Below are positions 36,331-49,057 of a DNA stretch of 64,000 nt, piece after piece. Under the pieces are notes generated by a model that was given only the letters and a program-made list of their open reading frames with translations, ran no database searches and had not been told where the DNA came from. Numbering within the stretch: position 1 is the stretch's first letter; each line of letters starts with the position of its first letter. The stretch comes from Pilaira anomala (taxonomy: Eukaryota; Mucoromycota; Mucoromycetes; Mucorales; Mucoraceae): NCBI GenBank assembly GCA_025716855.1, contig JAIXMQ010000045.1, positions 62,001 through 126,000 on the forward strand, in the 5' to 3' direction. A program made the position numbers and the translations under genes.

Positions 36331-36978
36331 ATGTCTTTTCAAAAGGAAGAAGAATATATTCTATTTGAGGTAGATGATAATAAATAGAGGTTTTTTTTTT
36401 TTTTTTTTTTTTTTTTGAGATGAATGAAAAAAAAAGGGAAGTTATTTTTTTTTCGTTTAATATGGTTTCTTGAACAGAATGAACAAATACCTCCTCTTTT
36501 CAGTGATATCTTATGGGATCGACCTTTCTTTCATGATAATTTGGTATGGGATAGTCCGTTCTATAATGACAATGTAGTATGGCAAGAGCTCGATAAGGAT
36601 TGTTTGTTATGGGAGGACATTTATTATTGCATCACTGTGAGTGATCTGCAGCAGACAATAGAAAATGAAGAAGAAGCAGCAGCTGTTTCACAACAAGAGG
36701 AAGAAGAAGAAGATGATAATGCTATGCAAGAATTTTTTATCATTGAACAGCATCCTCGCTCAACTGTCGACTTTTGTTATTATTCTAGTAAAGATGATAT
36801 TACTCGAGTAGATCCATGTCAGTCAGGTTCGAATGTGTCTACACCTTATGAAGAAGAGTATATTCACGAAGAAGAAGCGTATATTCACGAAGAAGAACAG
36901 TTTTTAGATGGTTTTATTCGATGGGTCAACGCTGAAGATAGTGAGGACGAGGCTTCTTATGTTGTGTATGATGATTGA
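36331..36978 (+). CDS. Acidic uncharacterised protein with tryptophan-spaced repeat
   Basis: Exons 36331-36369 and 36478-36978 (donor GAG|GTAGAT, acceptor GAACAG) give 179 residues starting MSFQKEEEYILFE. No family recognised. Trp residues fall at 26, 37, 48 and 58 inside related units (DILWDRPFFHDN, LVWDSPFYNDN, VVWQELDKDC, LLWEDIYY), so the N-terminal third is an 11-residue repeat. The rest is strongly acidic with a tandem YIHEEE duplication and ends SEDEASYVVYDD. Without the intron, the long frame would start in a poly-A leader at 36424 (MKKKGKLFFF), which looks like intron read-through. It may bind nucleic-acid-binding partners or act as a chaperone-like acidic protein; this is guesswork. 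Confidence 0.6.
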
Positions 36979-37880
36979 TTTTCTGGAGACAGCCTCTTTT
37001 TTTTTTTTTAAAAAAAAAAACCCCCCCCTATTCTATGAAAAAACGAAGGAAAAAAAAAAAAGTATTTAGCATAAATAGAGGTTTTTTCTCAAAGTGAAGC
37101 GAAATTGGTAAATTATATAACTTCTTAGCTTACTGTTTAAAAATATTTTATCTTTTTTTTTTAAAAAAAACAGGTTATATCCAAGTGTTCTTCCTGTATA
37201 GAATTTCTATTCATTGTAAAAAAAAAAAAAAAATAAACAAGATTTCGAGCCATAAAGAAGTAGTCAAGATTTATATATTAACAAGCCAAATCTTTTCATG
37301 GCATAGGTTTAATTTTTTTTTTTTTTTATATCTATCATGCAAGTTTTCTTGTCAAACTATCACTGATGTAAACAAATGAAACTGATAACCACTCTACAGA
37401 ATAAAATCATTTTATCTCTCTTCTCTTTTATACCTTTCTTTTTTATATATATATATATATATAAAAAAGTAAAATGTCAAAACATTTACAATCAATACTC
37501 TACTTTTTGTGAAATACTATGTAAAAAAAAGATATTTCAGTACCTTTACAGTGAATATGTCGAGGCAAAAAGAAGATATCAAGGCTTGCTTATCTGTATA
37601 TAATAAGTCTTGGCGAGTGGCAGCAGAAGACGTTTTTATGAATTATCAATAAAAGTCGATATTATCATAAGATATGTATATATAATATACATTTTTCCCA
37701 AAAAATTAAAAGTCGATTATACCTTGAGTGAAAACAAGTCTACTACAACGATTGATCAATGCGGTTACTTCTCTTTTGTTTGATATTATCCTTTTGCTTT
37801 GTCCCAATTTGACATCGATCATGATTCATGTCAGTGATGACTCCAAGTATATGTACTTATATGTGTTTAATGGATATATA

Positions 37881-37924
<44 letters not shown>

Positions 37925-39302
37925 TAGACACACATTCAATACTTTGAGACTTGTACCTTTTACAACATCATTTGCAACTTGATCTTATAAGCACCATAAA
38001 ACAATGACATTATTACTAGTATCACTTCCTTGGAATGCTCCTCTTCTGAAGAAGAAAAAAAAAAGTAGTGATATAATGAATTATAGCTTTATTACTTCAT
38101 TTCACCTTTTTTTTTCTCAAGTTATTATATCAATATATAAAATTCTTCAACTTTTAGAAGAGCGGGCTCTCCTCAGTTACAAAACTTTTTGCACATTGAT
38201 GGTAATTATGAAAAATAAAGAGAGTACATACTCGATAACAGCGGTAGTAGATAATTTTATGTTTAAATTTACTTATTTTAAGAGTAAAAAGTGTGAGATA
38301 TAGATATATAAATTCGTTAAGGTTCGGCTTGGATTTTTTTTTTTTTTTTTTTTTAGGAGTATGTAACAAAAACTTGTAATCCCTCTAAGTAGATTCAGGG
38401 CAACCTCAAAAATAGTAAAATGGGTTCTAAATTGTGATAGATATATGTTTCTTTTATTGCCCTGATAGTTTTTTTTTATTATTTAAAAAGAAAGGCTTGG
38501 AACATATGTGTATAATAAAAGGATCTGAATAAATAACTGTAAAAAATCCTTTCGATGATAAATAGGTTTTTTTTGTCAGACTGTTGTACACTTTTTTTTT
38601 TTTTTAGCACCAAATTCTTAAATGTCAATTTTTTTTTTTAAAACTTCTCAATTGTCAGGGTTGATAGGATGGTGACACGCCGATTTGCCCTCTTGTGACT
38701 TTTGGGAAAAATATAGGTTTTAAATGAAACAAAAAAATAAATTTTTTTTTATTTTTGTTTTTTGACAGTCGTATTTTTAAAATCCGTCGTTGGAAAAAAG
38801 GGATAAAAAGGCGAGAAAAAGTTGGATAATTTTGTTTTTTTCTTTAGACAAATCTTCCTGACAATGGAATGTATGATGATAGCTTTCCAGACTCTGTAAA
38901 ACGATCAAGCTCCCTTTAGAAATATTTCGGTATTTCCTGGGAGGTATGACGATTCACGCTGGAGTCACCATATCACACCTTTTAATCAGCGTGCTATGTT
39001 TGATGTTATGCGATCTGACTAAAAAACTGTCAACCCCCTTTTTTTTTTTTTAAAAGAAAATAAAAATGAAAAATATTTAAAAACGTTTTGTTGGGTAAAA
39101 CAAAGGAAATTTTGTTTAAGCGTGACATTATTATTGGACAAAAACCTTTTTTTTTTTTTAATGATAAAAAAAGGAGAGAGAGAAAAAAAAAAAAGCATCA
39201 TAAAAAAAAAAATGTAGGGTTTAGGGGGGGTATTTTGTTGAAAGAGTTTATATGTATATTATAACAAAAAGAGGGTTTTTTTTTTTTTTTTTTCTAAAAG
39301 AA
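36979..39302. other. 2.3-kb gene-poor region with GA microsatellite
   Basis: Lies between the acidic protein gene and the 3' end of the GATA factor gene. Open frames here are short and made of Phe/Lys/Ile-rich AT noise. A (GA)n tract occupies 37884-37920. No coding, tRNA or mobile-element signal recognised. Confidence 0.4.
37884..37920. repeat. (GA)n microsatellite
   Basis: About 18 GA units on the plus strand, inside a gene-poor stretch. A similar, longer tract occurs at 61268-61309. Confidence 0.9.
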
Positions 39303-40752
39303 TCACTTCATACTTGTGTCATCATCTGACTTTCCTTTCTTCATGACGATATCTTCTTGTTTTATTTTTTTCTTTGTTAGTTTTGCATAATCTATAATAA
39401 AAAAAAAAAAAAAATTTGAGTTCTTATTGTTTATATATTTAAAAAAATTTAAAACTTACGTAAACCACATGCATTACAGAGTGTTCGGGCCCCATCAGGT
39501 CCCCTTCTCCATTCCGGTGTTTCGCTTATATTACAACTATGACATCTATTTTGAAAAACTGGTCGTTTCTATAGTTATAAAAAAAAAAAAAAAGAAGTTT
39601 TGATTATCGATTTAATTATTAAAAAAAAAAAAAAAGTTCATGTATTTTTTTACCCCTCTTTTTCTACGCCTATAAGAATTTGAAGATATGACACTACCTG
39701 TAGATGTCATTGTATTACTTGAAGTATCCCAATTTTCATTTTGCTAATATATATTACATAATTTAATAGAGGTGGTGAAAGAAAAAAAAAAAAAAAAGAA
39801 GCGGATTTTAGTAACCCCAATGGAGATGAATATTTTTTTTTTAAAAAGAATGAGTCATTTTTGTACATAAAAAAATCTTGTTTTTCTAGTAGATTCTTTT
39901 TTTTTTTTTTTTTTTTTTTTTACCTCTGCATCTCGTACATTTTGTTGTTGACTTGAAACTCTATGAGCTTTAGCATATTCTGCAGCTAATTGATGTTTTC
40001 TTAATCGAAGTAATGCATTTAACACCTCATTGGCTCTTCCAATCATATCGTCTAACCAAGGACGCATTAAAGTTGGGTTACTGAAATAATCCTCATTGTT
40101 GTCTACCATTGCACTTTTCTTTTGATTTACACTCTCTGTTAAGCAATTGCAATGTTTAATCACCTAAATAGATATTGCCCAAAAAAAAAAAAAAAAAAAA
40201 TAATAATAATAATAAATAAATAAAATTTTGTTACTATTTGTTGTTTACTAAATTAAGATGTAAATCCGTTAAATTAATAATATAACTTACTTCTTCAATG
40301 TCTTTTTCAATATTACGCAAAGAAGGTGTAGAAAGAGAATTGGGTGTTAATACGAATTCGATAGGAGCTGCAGTCGTGTTGTTGTTATTACTGTTGCTAT
40401 GACTACTACTACTACTACTACTATTATTATTATTTAGTGTAGTAGTAGTAGTAGTAGAAGAAGACGAAGGCAAGTTATTGGGTTGATATCTAAAAACGGA
40501 TTGTTGATTTATTGAGGTAGTTGGTAACTGTTGTTGAGGAGATATGATACTATGAATACTATTTTTTCGAAAAGTAGGTATTTGAGGTAATGAACTTTGA
40601 CGGTAATGGGTATCGCGATCATGTTGATACCTTATATCATCTCTATCCATTGGAGATAATGGTAAAGATGAATAAGAAGAATTAGTTGAAGTACTCGTAT
40701 TTACAAGTGCAGTAGTATTAAAATAATCTAATCTAGAAGGTTGATTTTCACT

Positions 40753-40793
<41 letters not shown>

Positions 40794-41034
40794 TTGGGCT
40801 CCAAGGATCGTTATTATTATTATTATTTCGTGTTGGAGACAATAGGTTTTCTTGTAGCAGATAACTATTGGAAGAGGGAGACATTGTATGTTTATTAGTT
40901 GTAGAAGTAGATAATGTGGTGGAAGGTGGAGGCCAAGATCTACTGGCGAAAAAACCATCCATTGCTGAAATTGGTGGTAATATTAATCGTTCACTGTCTA
41001 CTCTAGTTGGTGTTGGTGTTGATTCATGATCCAT
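39303..41034 (-). CDS. GATA-type zinc-finger transcription factor
   Basis: Exons 41034-40291, 40163-39924, 39743-39654, 39568-39460 and 39391-39303; phases close, giving 423 residues. The first 248 residues are low complexity (Gln, Asn, Ser, Thr runs). Residues 249-328 form an ordered helical segment ([35 protein letters not shown]). The zinc finger (367-392) is C-X2-C-X18-C-X2-C: CHSC, then [21 protein letters not shown], followed by [11 protein letters not shown]. An 18-residue loop is the fungal-specific variant found in blue-light (WC-2-like) and other regulators. No PAS domain is present, so it is not a White Collar protein. Splicing inside the finger (after CGL) is needed to restore HYAKLTKKK. 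Confidence 0.92.
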
Positions 41035-42011
41035 ACTACTACTATGATTAAAATGTAAATAATAATAATAATAATAAAAAAAAAAAAAGATATAAAAAAG
41101 TAAAAGAAAAAGAAAAGGAAAAGAAAAAAGGGAATAGAAATAAAAAAGGTGTTTTTAATATTAGTCATTTATACTTGTAAAAAAAAAAACAGCCCGCACA
41201 CACACACATACACAAGAATATATTTAAACTACAAAGAAATTGACTTTCTCTCTCTCTCTCTCTCTCTGTCTTTCTTTCTTTACCTTGGATTTGGACTTTT
41301 CATAATATATATATATATATATTTACTGTAGAACGTATAAATAAAAAAATAAGAAGGAAAAGAAGAAAGAGAAGGAAAAAAAAAAAAAATAAGGTTGTTT
41401 GATCGATATGATCAATGTGACATTCTTTTCATCTATTCGAATAACTATAAAAGAAAGAGAGAGAGAGAGAGGAGAGTGAGACAGCGCGAATCACATGGGC
41501 TTTTTGCTTTTGCTTTACTTGGTGGAAGCCCAAGAGTGTGTAACTTATTTATTCGTTTTTTTTTTTTTTTTACCCACCTTCAAAAAAAAAAAAAAAAATA
41601 TACATGTTACCCAATCTTGGGTATCAAAAAAAAAAATACCAATAAATAAGTTTGTAATAAAAAAAAAAAAAAAAAGATAGATATCAAATTACTGAGTGCT
41701 CTCCGATTGGATATTGTACAGGTAAGTAATATTTATTCATTAAAATGCTTGGCCATTGGTCGGTAGTGGGTGAACTCGCTTTGTAAAAAAGGTGTCTGTA
41801 GTATGCGTAAAAAGAGAGGGATGCTATATTAGATATATAAATGTGTGTGTGTGTGTGTGTGAGTGTGTGAGTAGAGTTGTATATATATATATAAAATCAA
41901 AAAGCATTATGTCATTAATAAGGAGTAAAAAAAAAAAAAAAAAAAAGGGGGGAATTTTTTGTTTTTTTTTGTTTTGTTTTATAAGTGAAAGTATATACAA
42001 TGAATCGAAAT
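41035..42011. other. Intergenic with microsatellites
   Basis: 977 bp between the GATA gene start and the SGF73 3' end, both minus strand. It holds the GATA promoter. It is crowded with (GA)n, (CT)n, (AC)n and (GT)n tracts (GT run at 41842-41861) and A-runs; no coding signal. Confidence 0.4.
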
Positions 42012-42183
42012 TTATCGTACAGAAAAAGAAGGGCTATTAGATTCCCCAAAGAGACTGTTATTATCGTTTACAATAGAATTGTTTCCATTGTTTGAAAATA
42101 CTAGCCCATGTTGTTGCTGTTGTTGAAGTTGTTGTTGTTGCTGCTGAATTTGTTGTTGTTGTTGTTGTTGTTGAAGGTGTTGT

Positions 42184-42216
<33 letters not shown>

Positions 42217-44176
42217 TGAAAATAGTTTTGTCGAAGAGCCGCATTATTATCTAAAATATGATGATTTGTAGTTGTCGTATTACTGTCACTAAGTGCCGTA
42301 GATTTTGGGGTCATTGCATCTAATAAGATATCTCTTAAACGGAAACATTGACGTTTACGTTTAACAAAAAAGTATGGTTTTTGAGCTAAAGGAACAGGTC
42401 GACTTGATCGAAGTGCTTGCATCACATTTTCTACTTCTTCATCTGAATCAACAAAGGTTTCCTCGTTTGGCTGAGTTGTTAAAGTGATGCTGGTGCCACT
42501 GTGATTGATGCCACCATTTAAGCTATTATTACCATTTACAGATGAAGTTATTTGGTTTTGTAATTTCTTTAGATTTTTTATAGATTTTCCTGAGGCACTA
42601 TTATTACCAACTCCATTCACTAATACAGTAGTCGTTGTCGTCGTCGTCGTTGTAGTCGAATGAGAACCAGTTGTATTATTATTATGATTAGAAGAAGAAG
42701 AATTATTATTAACAGTAGTACTACTTGTAGCCGCTGTAAAAATGATAAGATAAGGTCTATTAGCTAAACAGACGAAATATATAAATTTTTTTTTTTTTTT
42801 TGACACGTGTTCGTTACCATTAGGTCTTCCAATTGATTTCTTTTGATAGGCAGCTAATAATACATCATACGGTTGTGATCTACCATCTACAGCACGTTTA
42901 GCGCCCATTGAGTGACTTTTACATGTCAATGACCGAGTACACGGCAGGTTATTTAGACCCTGAATAACTCCGCATTGTTTATCTAGATCTAAGGGTGCTG
43001 AATAGTTAGATTCAACATAAAAATTAGTCATACATAACAAAAAAAACGTAAATTTTGGCTTTTTAGATGATGATGATGACTTATTGTTATGATTACCTTT
43101 TTGCTTTGTTGTCTTTTTCAATTTTTCTTTTTTAACACGTTTTTTTTCAATTTTTTCCAAAGAAGCAGAAGGAGGTCTTTTTGCTGTAGAAGAAAGGTTA
43201 TCCAACTCTTCTATTATACATGTAAAAAAAAAGTCAGTTCACACACACACACACACACATATTGTAATTAAACACAGTACCATCTATATCCATCATTCTC
43301 TTCTTTTTTTTTAAATTCTTTTTAGATTCGATTTCTTCATCGTCAGAGAAAAAGTCCTTTTTCCTGTCTTGGTAACCACCAATGCATGATACTATATTCG
43401 AAAATAATTACCATATTTCGATCAATATCTCCTATTTAAGCTTAAACCCAACAAAAAAAAAAAAAAACTTTTGATTACCTGAATGTTCCTTGAATTTATT
43501 TGCTAATAAAGGTCTTTCACAATTTTTACATTTTACTACGACTATTTCATCTTCCATTGGCATTACACCAAATAATTCCATATCCTTTTCATCCAATCGA
43601 GTTGTTGCTGGTGATCCACTTTCTGAAAAACTATCGTCTGTTTTTTTTTTTGTATTCAGTAACAAAGAACTTTTTTTTTCCTTTTTTTTCTTTTTTTCTT
43701 TACCTTCAGACTCTAACTGCATTGCATCCTTCATAGTATTCCAACTTAAGCCGTCAACGTCTTTAAACTCTTTTATTATACTCTTTCTCCTCTTTAAGTC
43801 AATACTACTTATACCATTCCAACTTTTTTCATCTTGAAAAACAGATAGTGTACCAGGTGTGACATGTTTTGACCAGTTTAAGGCACCTTCTGCTTGTAAT
43901 AGTGGTTTCGATAATTGTGTTATATCTGTTTTTTTTTTTTTTTTTTTACATTAGTTCCCATCTTTTTCTTCTTTTTTAGCAAAACTCCTACCTGACTCTA
44001 ATTTTTCAATTTTATTTCCTTTACTTCTCAACACGTCTTGTTGTTCTTCCGTCAATAGATCTATTTTTTCAATTCAAAGTTGAGTTGCTTATTACTTTAG
44101 TCTGTTAGGTTCATCCTTTTTTTTTATATATACCTTTTGTATTTGTATATTTTTTAGTATTTCCGTTTGAAGACAT
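42012..44176 (-). CDS. SGF73: SAGA-associated factor 73 / ataxin-7-like (SCA7 domain)
   Basis: Exons 44176-44134, 44060-43992, 43925-43479, 43391-43281, 43210-42818 and 42733-42012; phases close, about 594 residues. An N-terminal C2HC-type motif straddles an intron ([17 protein letters not shown] then VSCIGGY), as in the Sgf73 region that docks in the Ubp8 deubiquitinase module. The SCA7 domain is clear: [52 protein letters not shown]. The C-terminal part has [18 protein letters not shown] and long Gln runs. Two further short stretches (about 66 nt after LESE, and 36 nt before PLDLDK) have splice-like borders and keep frame, so they may be introns. Sgf73 anchors the DUB module to SAGA. Confidence 0.9.
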
Positions 44177-44336
44177 GGTTGATCGTTAAAAAAAAAAAAA
44201 AAAGAAAGAGAATTATTGTTATTTTGAAAAAAGCAAAAAGACCGTACTTGTTTAAAGTCAGAATTTCTTTTTTTTTTAAAGCAAACAACAAGCTATAAAC
44301 ATCAGTTACTTTCCTTGTATCTTTATTAAAGATTTA

Positions 44337-44368
<32 letters not shown>

Positions 44369-44762
44369 TGTGTGTGTGTGGCAATGGGAAGCTTTTCTTC
44401 CTTCGATGGCTGTTAAGGGCCCTTTTATGGATTGTTGTATTATTGTTATAAAACCCAATGGCAATGTGTAAATCCGTCGTACCCTGGGATATTTTGTCAA
44501 ACCATGAAATATAAATATTACAGAAACGTTTGATTCAATAGAATCTGATAAATGAATCCAATTCAGGAATTCCATTGATATATAATTAAATGCATAGGTA
44601 TCTTAATAAAAAAAAAAAAGTGTTATCTTACTACATTAAAATAAATACTTGGACCTTTTCAATACAAATTAGAATATTCATGCTTTTTCATACACAAGAA
44701 AAAATTAGCACTATAGATTTATAAACTACATACAGATTTATTATTATTATTATTATATTTTA
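44177..44762. other. Intergenic, microsatellite-bearing
   Basis: 586 bp between the start of SGF73 and the end of the WD40 gene. A (GT)n/(GA)n compound tract lies at 44337-44380. The only open frame (minus, 44306-44575) reads through that tract as His-Thr/Ser-Leu repeats and is not believed. Confidence 0.4.
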
Positions 44763-46499
44763 TTAAATTTCCAAAGGAACCTATCATAGAAAATAAGATG
44801 AGTATAATACATCAAATATATATATATATATATATAATACTTACAGCGTCATCGTACCACCAAACTTTAGCAGTTTGATCATCACTACAACTTGCAAGCA
44901 TACCTTGTTTAGCATTCCAAGCCGAATCATAGACAACGCCCTGATGACCACGTAACTTTTGTAATACTTCACCTGTTTCTTGATCCCAGATATAAACAAT
45001 CCCATCTTCACTTCCACCAACAATCAAGTTATTATCAGCAAAATTAGCACGAACAAAGTTCTTGGAAGTGTTTTGATGTCCTTTTAATTTTCGAATGGGA
45101 CGGACCATACGAACATCCCAAAGTCTGTTTGAATTATCCTTTGAGCTACTTAATAACATGGTTCCACTTGAGTTCATTTCAACCGAGGTTACTTCACCAA
45201 GATGTGAAGAAATTGTACGAATACATAGACCTGATACAATATCCCAAAATTTGATTGTGTTATCTTTGGAACTAAACAATAAATAGTAAATTAAACATCC
45301 CATCATGATTTGTAACATTTTTTTTTTTTTACCCGCTAATCACCAAGTTTCCTAAAGGATTGAAAATAGTTTTTGTAACAGCCAATTGATGACCAGGAAA
45401 AGTTTTAATCATTGATCCAGTATTTGCATCAAATAATCTCACTGTTTTATCGTAACCACCGGTAACTAAGTGACTCTAATCATCAGAATGGATAAGTGAA
45501 TAATAAAAAAAAGTAGATAGGTACATAGACTGATAAAAAAAAAAAAAAACGACTTACTTCATTCGGATGATACCGAACAGAATAAACATCACCAGCATGT
45601 CCAGTTAATGTAGTTGCACAAGTTGCCTTTGAGTTTTTCAAGTTCCAAATCTTGACAGTGGAATCACCACTGGCACTTGCAACGAAATCGCCTTGATGTG
45701 TGGTAGATAAATCCCAGATTCGAGAACGATGACCGTGTAAAACATTCAAACATTGAGCAGATTCGGTATCCCAAATACGAAGCGTATTATCACTTGAACC
45801 GGATACAATCTTTTTACCTTCCTCGCCAATAAATTCGATGCATTTGACATTACCTTGATGACCTGTCAAAGTAGCACCAACCGAATTGGGTATCACAAAA
45901 CTAGTATAATCATCCAATAACCTTTATATATATATATATAAATAACAAATTAGTATATAGATTCTTTCATGACGTAGAAGAAGAAAAAACAAATTGGGTT
46001 TTTTTTACGTGTTCACGGTAGGAGCAATCTTTGGATGATAACGAGAGAATTCAATTTGATAAGCCACGGCTTGACGAAGTAAAGCTAATAAACGATCCGG
46101 TGGTATATGACGGTTGCCAGTACGATCAGCAGTTTCGAATTCTAACATAGATTGGAGTTGATCTACAAGACCTTCTCTTGAGGCCATGATACCTTCCCAA
46201 TTTTTAAAGCTAGGGGCTTCATGAATCGATTTAGCGGTTAATAGATAACACATGTCTTTAAACTCTGTGGGTTTGGTTTGAAAGTGTTCAAGCGGCTTTA
46301 ATCTTTTGTTTAGAAATGTAAATGCCTTTTGAATTTCACGTCTTTCCAAGTATTCCAAGTATTGCTGTTTGTAAACTGAATACAGAAATGAACGGTGGTT
46401 CTTGACTAAAGGTTTTGTACATAATTTTTCAACTTCTTGCCAGTCACCATCTATATATGTGTGTATGTATGTATGAAAAAGCGTTAGTTTTTTTACGGA

Positions 46500-46533
<34 letters not shown>

Positions 46534-47099
46534 GTTTCTAACCAAGAATTGCCTTCTTTAATCGTTTTACTTCTATAATTCTTTCTTCTCTTTCTTTCCA
46601 TTTTACGTTGGTTTCATCGTATAGTACAGATTGAGAAGCGTGATATCCTTCGTCTTGTAAATATTGCATAATAATAGCAATGATATCCTTTTTTTTTTTT
46701 TTTTTTTTTTTATATCCCAGTTAAAAAAAAAAAAAAGATGTAAAAAAAAGATGTAATTCTATCATACCTCTTTAAGTCGTGGGTCGTTCGAGTTAAAAAT
46801 ATCGTCTGTTGCTTGAATATGAGAATTTTGAATACCCACATGTTGATTATATGTTGCTAAGCTATGAGTGAGAGACAAATGAGTTAAAAACGATGAAAAG
46901 ATGTACAGAAAAAAAAAGCCTTTTTTTACCTTCTTCTCTTTTTTGCATGTTCGCTTTGAGAAACACTACTCTTGTTTCTAATAAAGGAGACTGTATCTTT
47001 TTCTTCCTGTATTTCTGTAGCTATTTCCTGTTCTAATTTCTCTTCTTCAATAGTGAGTTTTTCTAGGGCGTTTTCAATCTCTCTATCTGAATTGGTCAT
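44763..47099 (-). CDS. LisH/CTLH-containing WD40-repeat protein
   Basis: Eight exons: 47099-46930, 46861-46768, 46687-46543, 46450-46009, 45921-45558, 45475-45333, 45271-44845 and 44780-44763; all phases close, giving 600 residues. An acidic coiled N-terminus is followed by LisH (DIIAIIMQYLQDEGYHASQS) and a CTLH-like helical region (EKLCTKPLVKNHRSFLYSVY, QYLEYLERREIQKAFTFLN, IPPDRLLALLRQAVAYQIEF). About seven WD repeats end the protein (VSGSSDNTLRIWDTES, ASGDSTVKIWNLKN, GGYDKTVRLFDANTG, SGSKDNTIKFWDIVSG, SCSDDQTAKVWWYDD). This architecture is shared with WDR26/Gid7 and SMU1; I cannot assign which. The last coding exon is only 18 nt (VPLEI). Function (E3-ligase or splicing scaffold) is inferred only at family level. 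Confidence 0.82.
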
Positions 47100-47428
47100 T
47101 CTATTTATAAATGTATATACAAAAAAAAAAAAAAAAGAGAGGGAAAAAAGAGGGAATGTCAAGCCTTTATAAACAAACTTGTTCAATATTTTATAGTAGG
47201 GTTTAAAGACTGCTTTTGATTCTTATTGGTTTAAAAGAGCAACCCTTATTCTCGTTGTACATACTCAACAGATATATATAACTGACAGAAATTGAAAGAT
47301 GTAAAGTACAACAGGTTCATATTCTGCTCTTAAAAACACTTATTAACAGATTCAAAAGAAGATGTCGGTAGTATATTAGAATTGTTTATTTATCAATGTA
47401 TTTTAAAAAAAAAAAATGTAGTTGTAGT
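47100..47428. other. Intergenic spacer
   Basis: 329 bp containing the WD40 gene promoter and the 3' flank of the transporter gene. No individual signal recognised. Confidence 0.3.
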
Positions 47429-49057
47429 CTAATGAAGTTTATTATCAAGAGGTATACGGCGCTTATAAAGACCTGCTTTATAAATTGCCACGGATAATAT
47501 AGATAAGGCAAGTAAACCACACATGATGCCTACGCGAAAAGTAGCCACAAAACAAACAGAACCATGACATGTCGGCGAACCTTGCTTTCCAGCCTGGCGA
47601 CCATAAAAGACACCAAACAAGACATTGAAGATCTGACTACCAAAAGCGGGAGCAAATAACAATAAACCCCAGTTACGAGCAAAGACATCAGTTCCGAATT
47701 CAGTGGTGGTAGCAGGCGCTACACCAAACGCGATACCATACGCGGTGGAAATGATGAGGGTACAAGGGACCAGAGAATCCGGCGTAATAATAGTAGTAGT
47801 AGTAGCGGACACAAGGTAGGTTAAAGTGGCCAACAAAGATAGGATGGCAAAGACGAAGATCCATAAACGATGAATACCGAACTTATTTCTCAAGGTATCG
47901 CTCAAGGCCCCGAAAACGGCACGAGAAAGACAATTGCCAAGACTGAATAAAGTGATATGAAGATTACGGGTATGTTGATCACCGGAAACGGAGGAGGAGG
48001 AGGAGACGGCGTCAAGAATTTGACCAATGTTGGCAAGATAAACATAGCCAACACCCAGTATGACAAACATGGTACAAAATAGAGAAAATCCTATAGGATG
48101 CTTCAGAAATTGAATACCAGATAGAGGAGAGATTTCATCTGCTACTTTGAATTCATGAAGAATATCATGAGAATCTATCATTTCTAAAAGGGGGCTTATT
48201 TCAACTACTGCTGCTGCAGTGAGGGGTTGTTGCTCCTCATCTGTTACAATGGGTTGATAAGTACTACTATGGTTTGTTGCATCCTCCTCATCAGTAACAG
48301 GACCTAAAAAGAAGGAACCGAGAAAGATACCGAATGACATGGAAAAAGCAAGAAAAATCAAGAAATTGTATGTGCTGTCATCCGTCGTAGGTGCATCTGT
48401 TTCATAGCGTTCGTTTCCAAATAATACATCATTGATTTGAGAGAATACAATGCCACATGTACCTACGGAAGCAGTTGTTAAGCCCATACTGAGTCCACGA
48501 CGCTGCTTGAAATTATGAGCCTAAATATAGATTTTTTAATATAAAAGTTCTTCTTTTTTTTTTCTCTATATTTTTTTTTTTTTACTTGAGAATCCAATGC
48601 ACACAAGTATGCAGCGGCTCCAGCAAGACCTGTGCACATAAAATAAAGCGTACAGAGAATATAACTATCATAAAGTCTTCCTGCATAAGTTTGAGCGACT
48701 AAGAAAGGACCAGAAAAGATTAAGAAGGCCGAGACCCGGAGTGTTCTATATTATGTGTATATATATAAGAATGATTGGAATTTTTTTTTTGTTTTTGAAT
48801 TTTTGTTTATATATATATATATACTTTGTGATGCCTAGGTTTTCAATCATCCAAGCACATAAAGGACCAGAAAAAGAAACGCCTACAAAGATAGCGGTAC
48901 TCACAAAACTATTTTCTAAACCAGACCATTGAAATCTTTCTTTTAATGAAGTGCCAAAAGTTGGGTATATGTATTGAGGACCTGACACGTTGGCTACAAT
49001 CAGTGCAGCGATAAAAGAACAAGTTAAAGCGACTTTGCGCGAAGGCCTTGGTATCAT
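47429..49057 (-). CDS. Major facilitator transporter, Mch1/nodulin-like
   Basis: Exons 49057-48834, 48745-48586 and 48520-47429; phases close, giving 491 residues. Twelve hydrophobic spans are apparent. The N-terminal half carries the nodulin-like MFS features SGPQYIYPTFGTSLKERF, STAIFVGVSFSGPLCAW and MCTGLAGAAAYLCALDSQAH, then RRGLSMGLTTASVGTCGIVF. The C-terminal half has GVGYVYLANIGQILDA, LFSLGNCLSRAVFGALSD and TTTEFGTDVFARNWGLLLF. This is the pattern of yeast Mch1 and relatives, named as monocarboxylate-transporter homologues; the substrate is not established. The acidic central loop (PVTDEEDATNH to DSHDILHEFK) is cytosolic by topology. Confidence 0.85.

Noticed and set aside
36424..36477. 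Start of the acidic protein at MKKKGKLFFF
   Set aside because: The segment is coded by A/T runs and matches an intron end; a spliced model with MSFQKEEEYILFE is cleaner.
39303..41034. White Collar identity for the GATA protein
   Set aside because: The zinc-finger loop type fits, but no PAS domain is present in any exon.
44306..44575. Minus-strand frame with His-Thr and Ser-Leu repeats
   Set aside because: It reads through a GT/GA microsatellite; the repeats are an artefact of dinucleotide translation.
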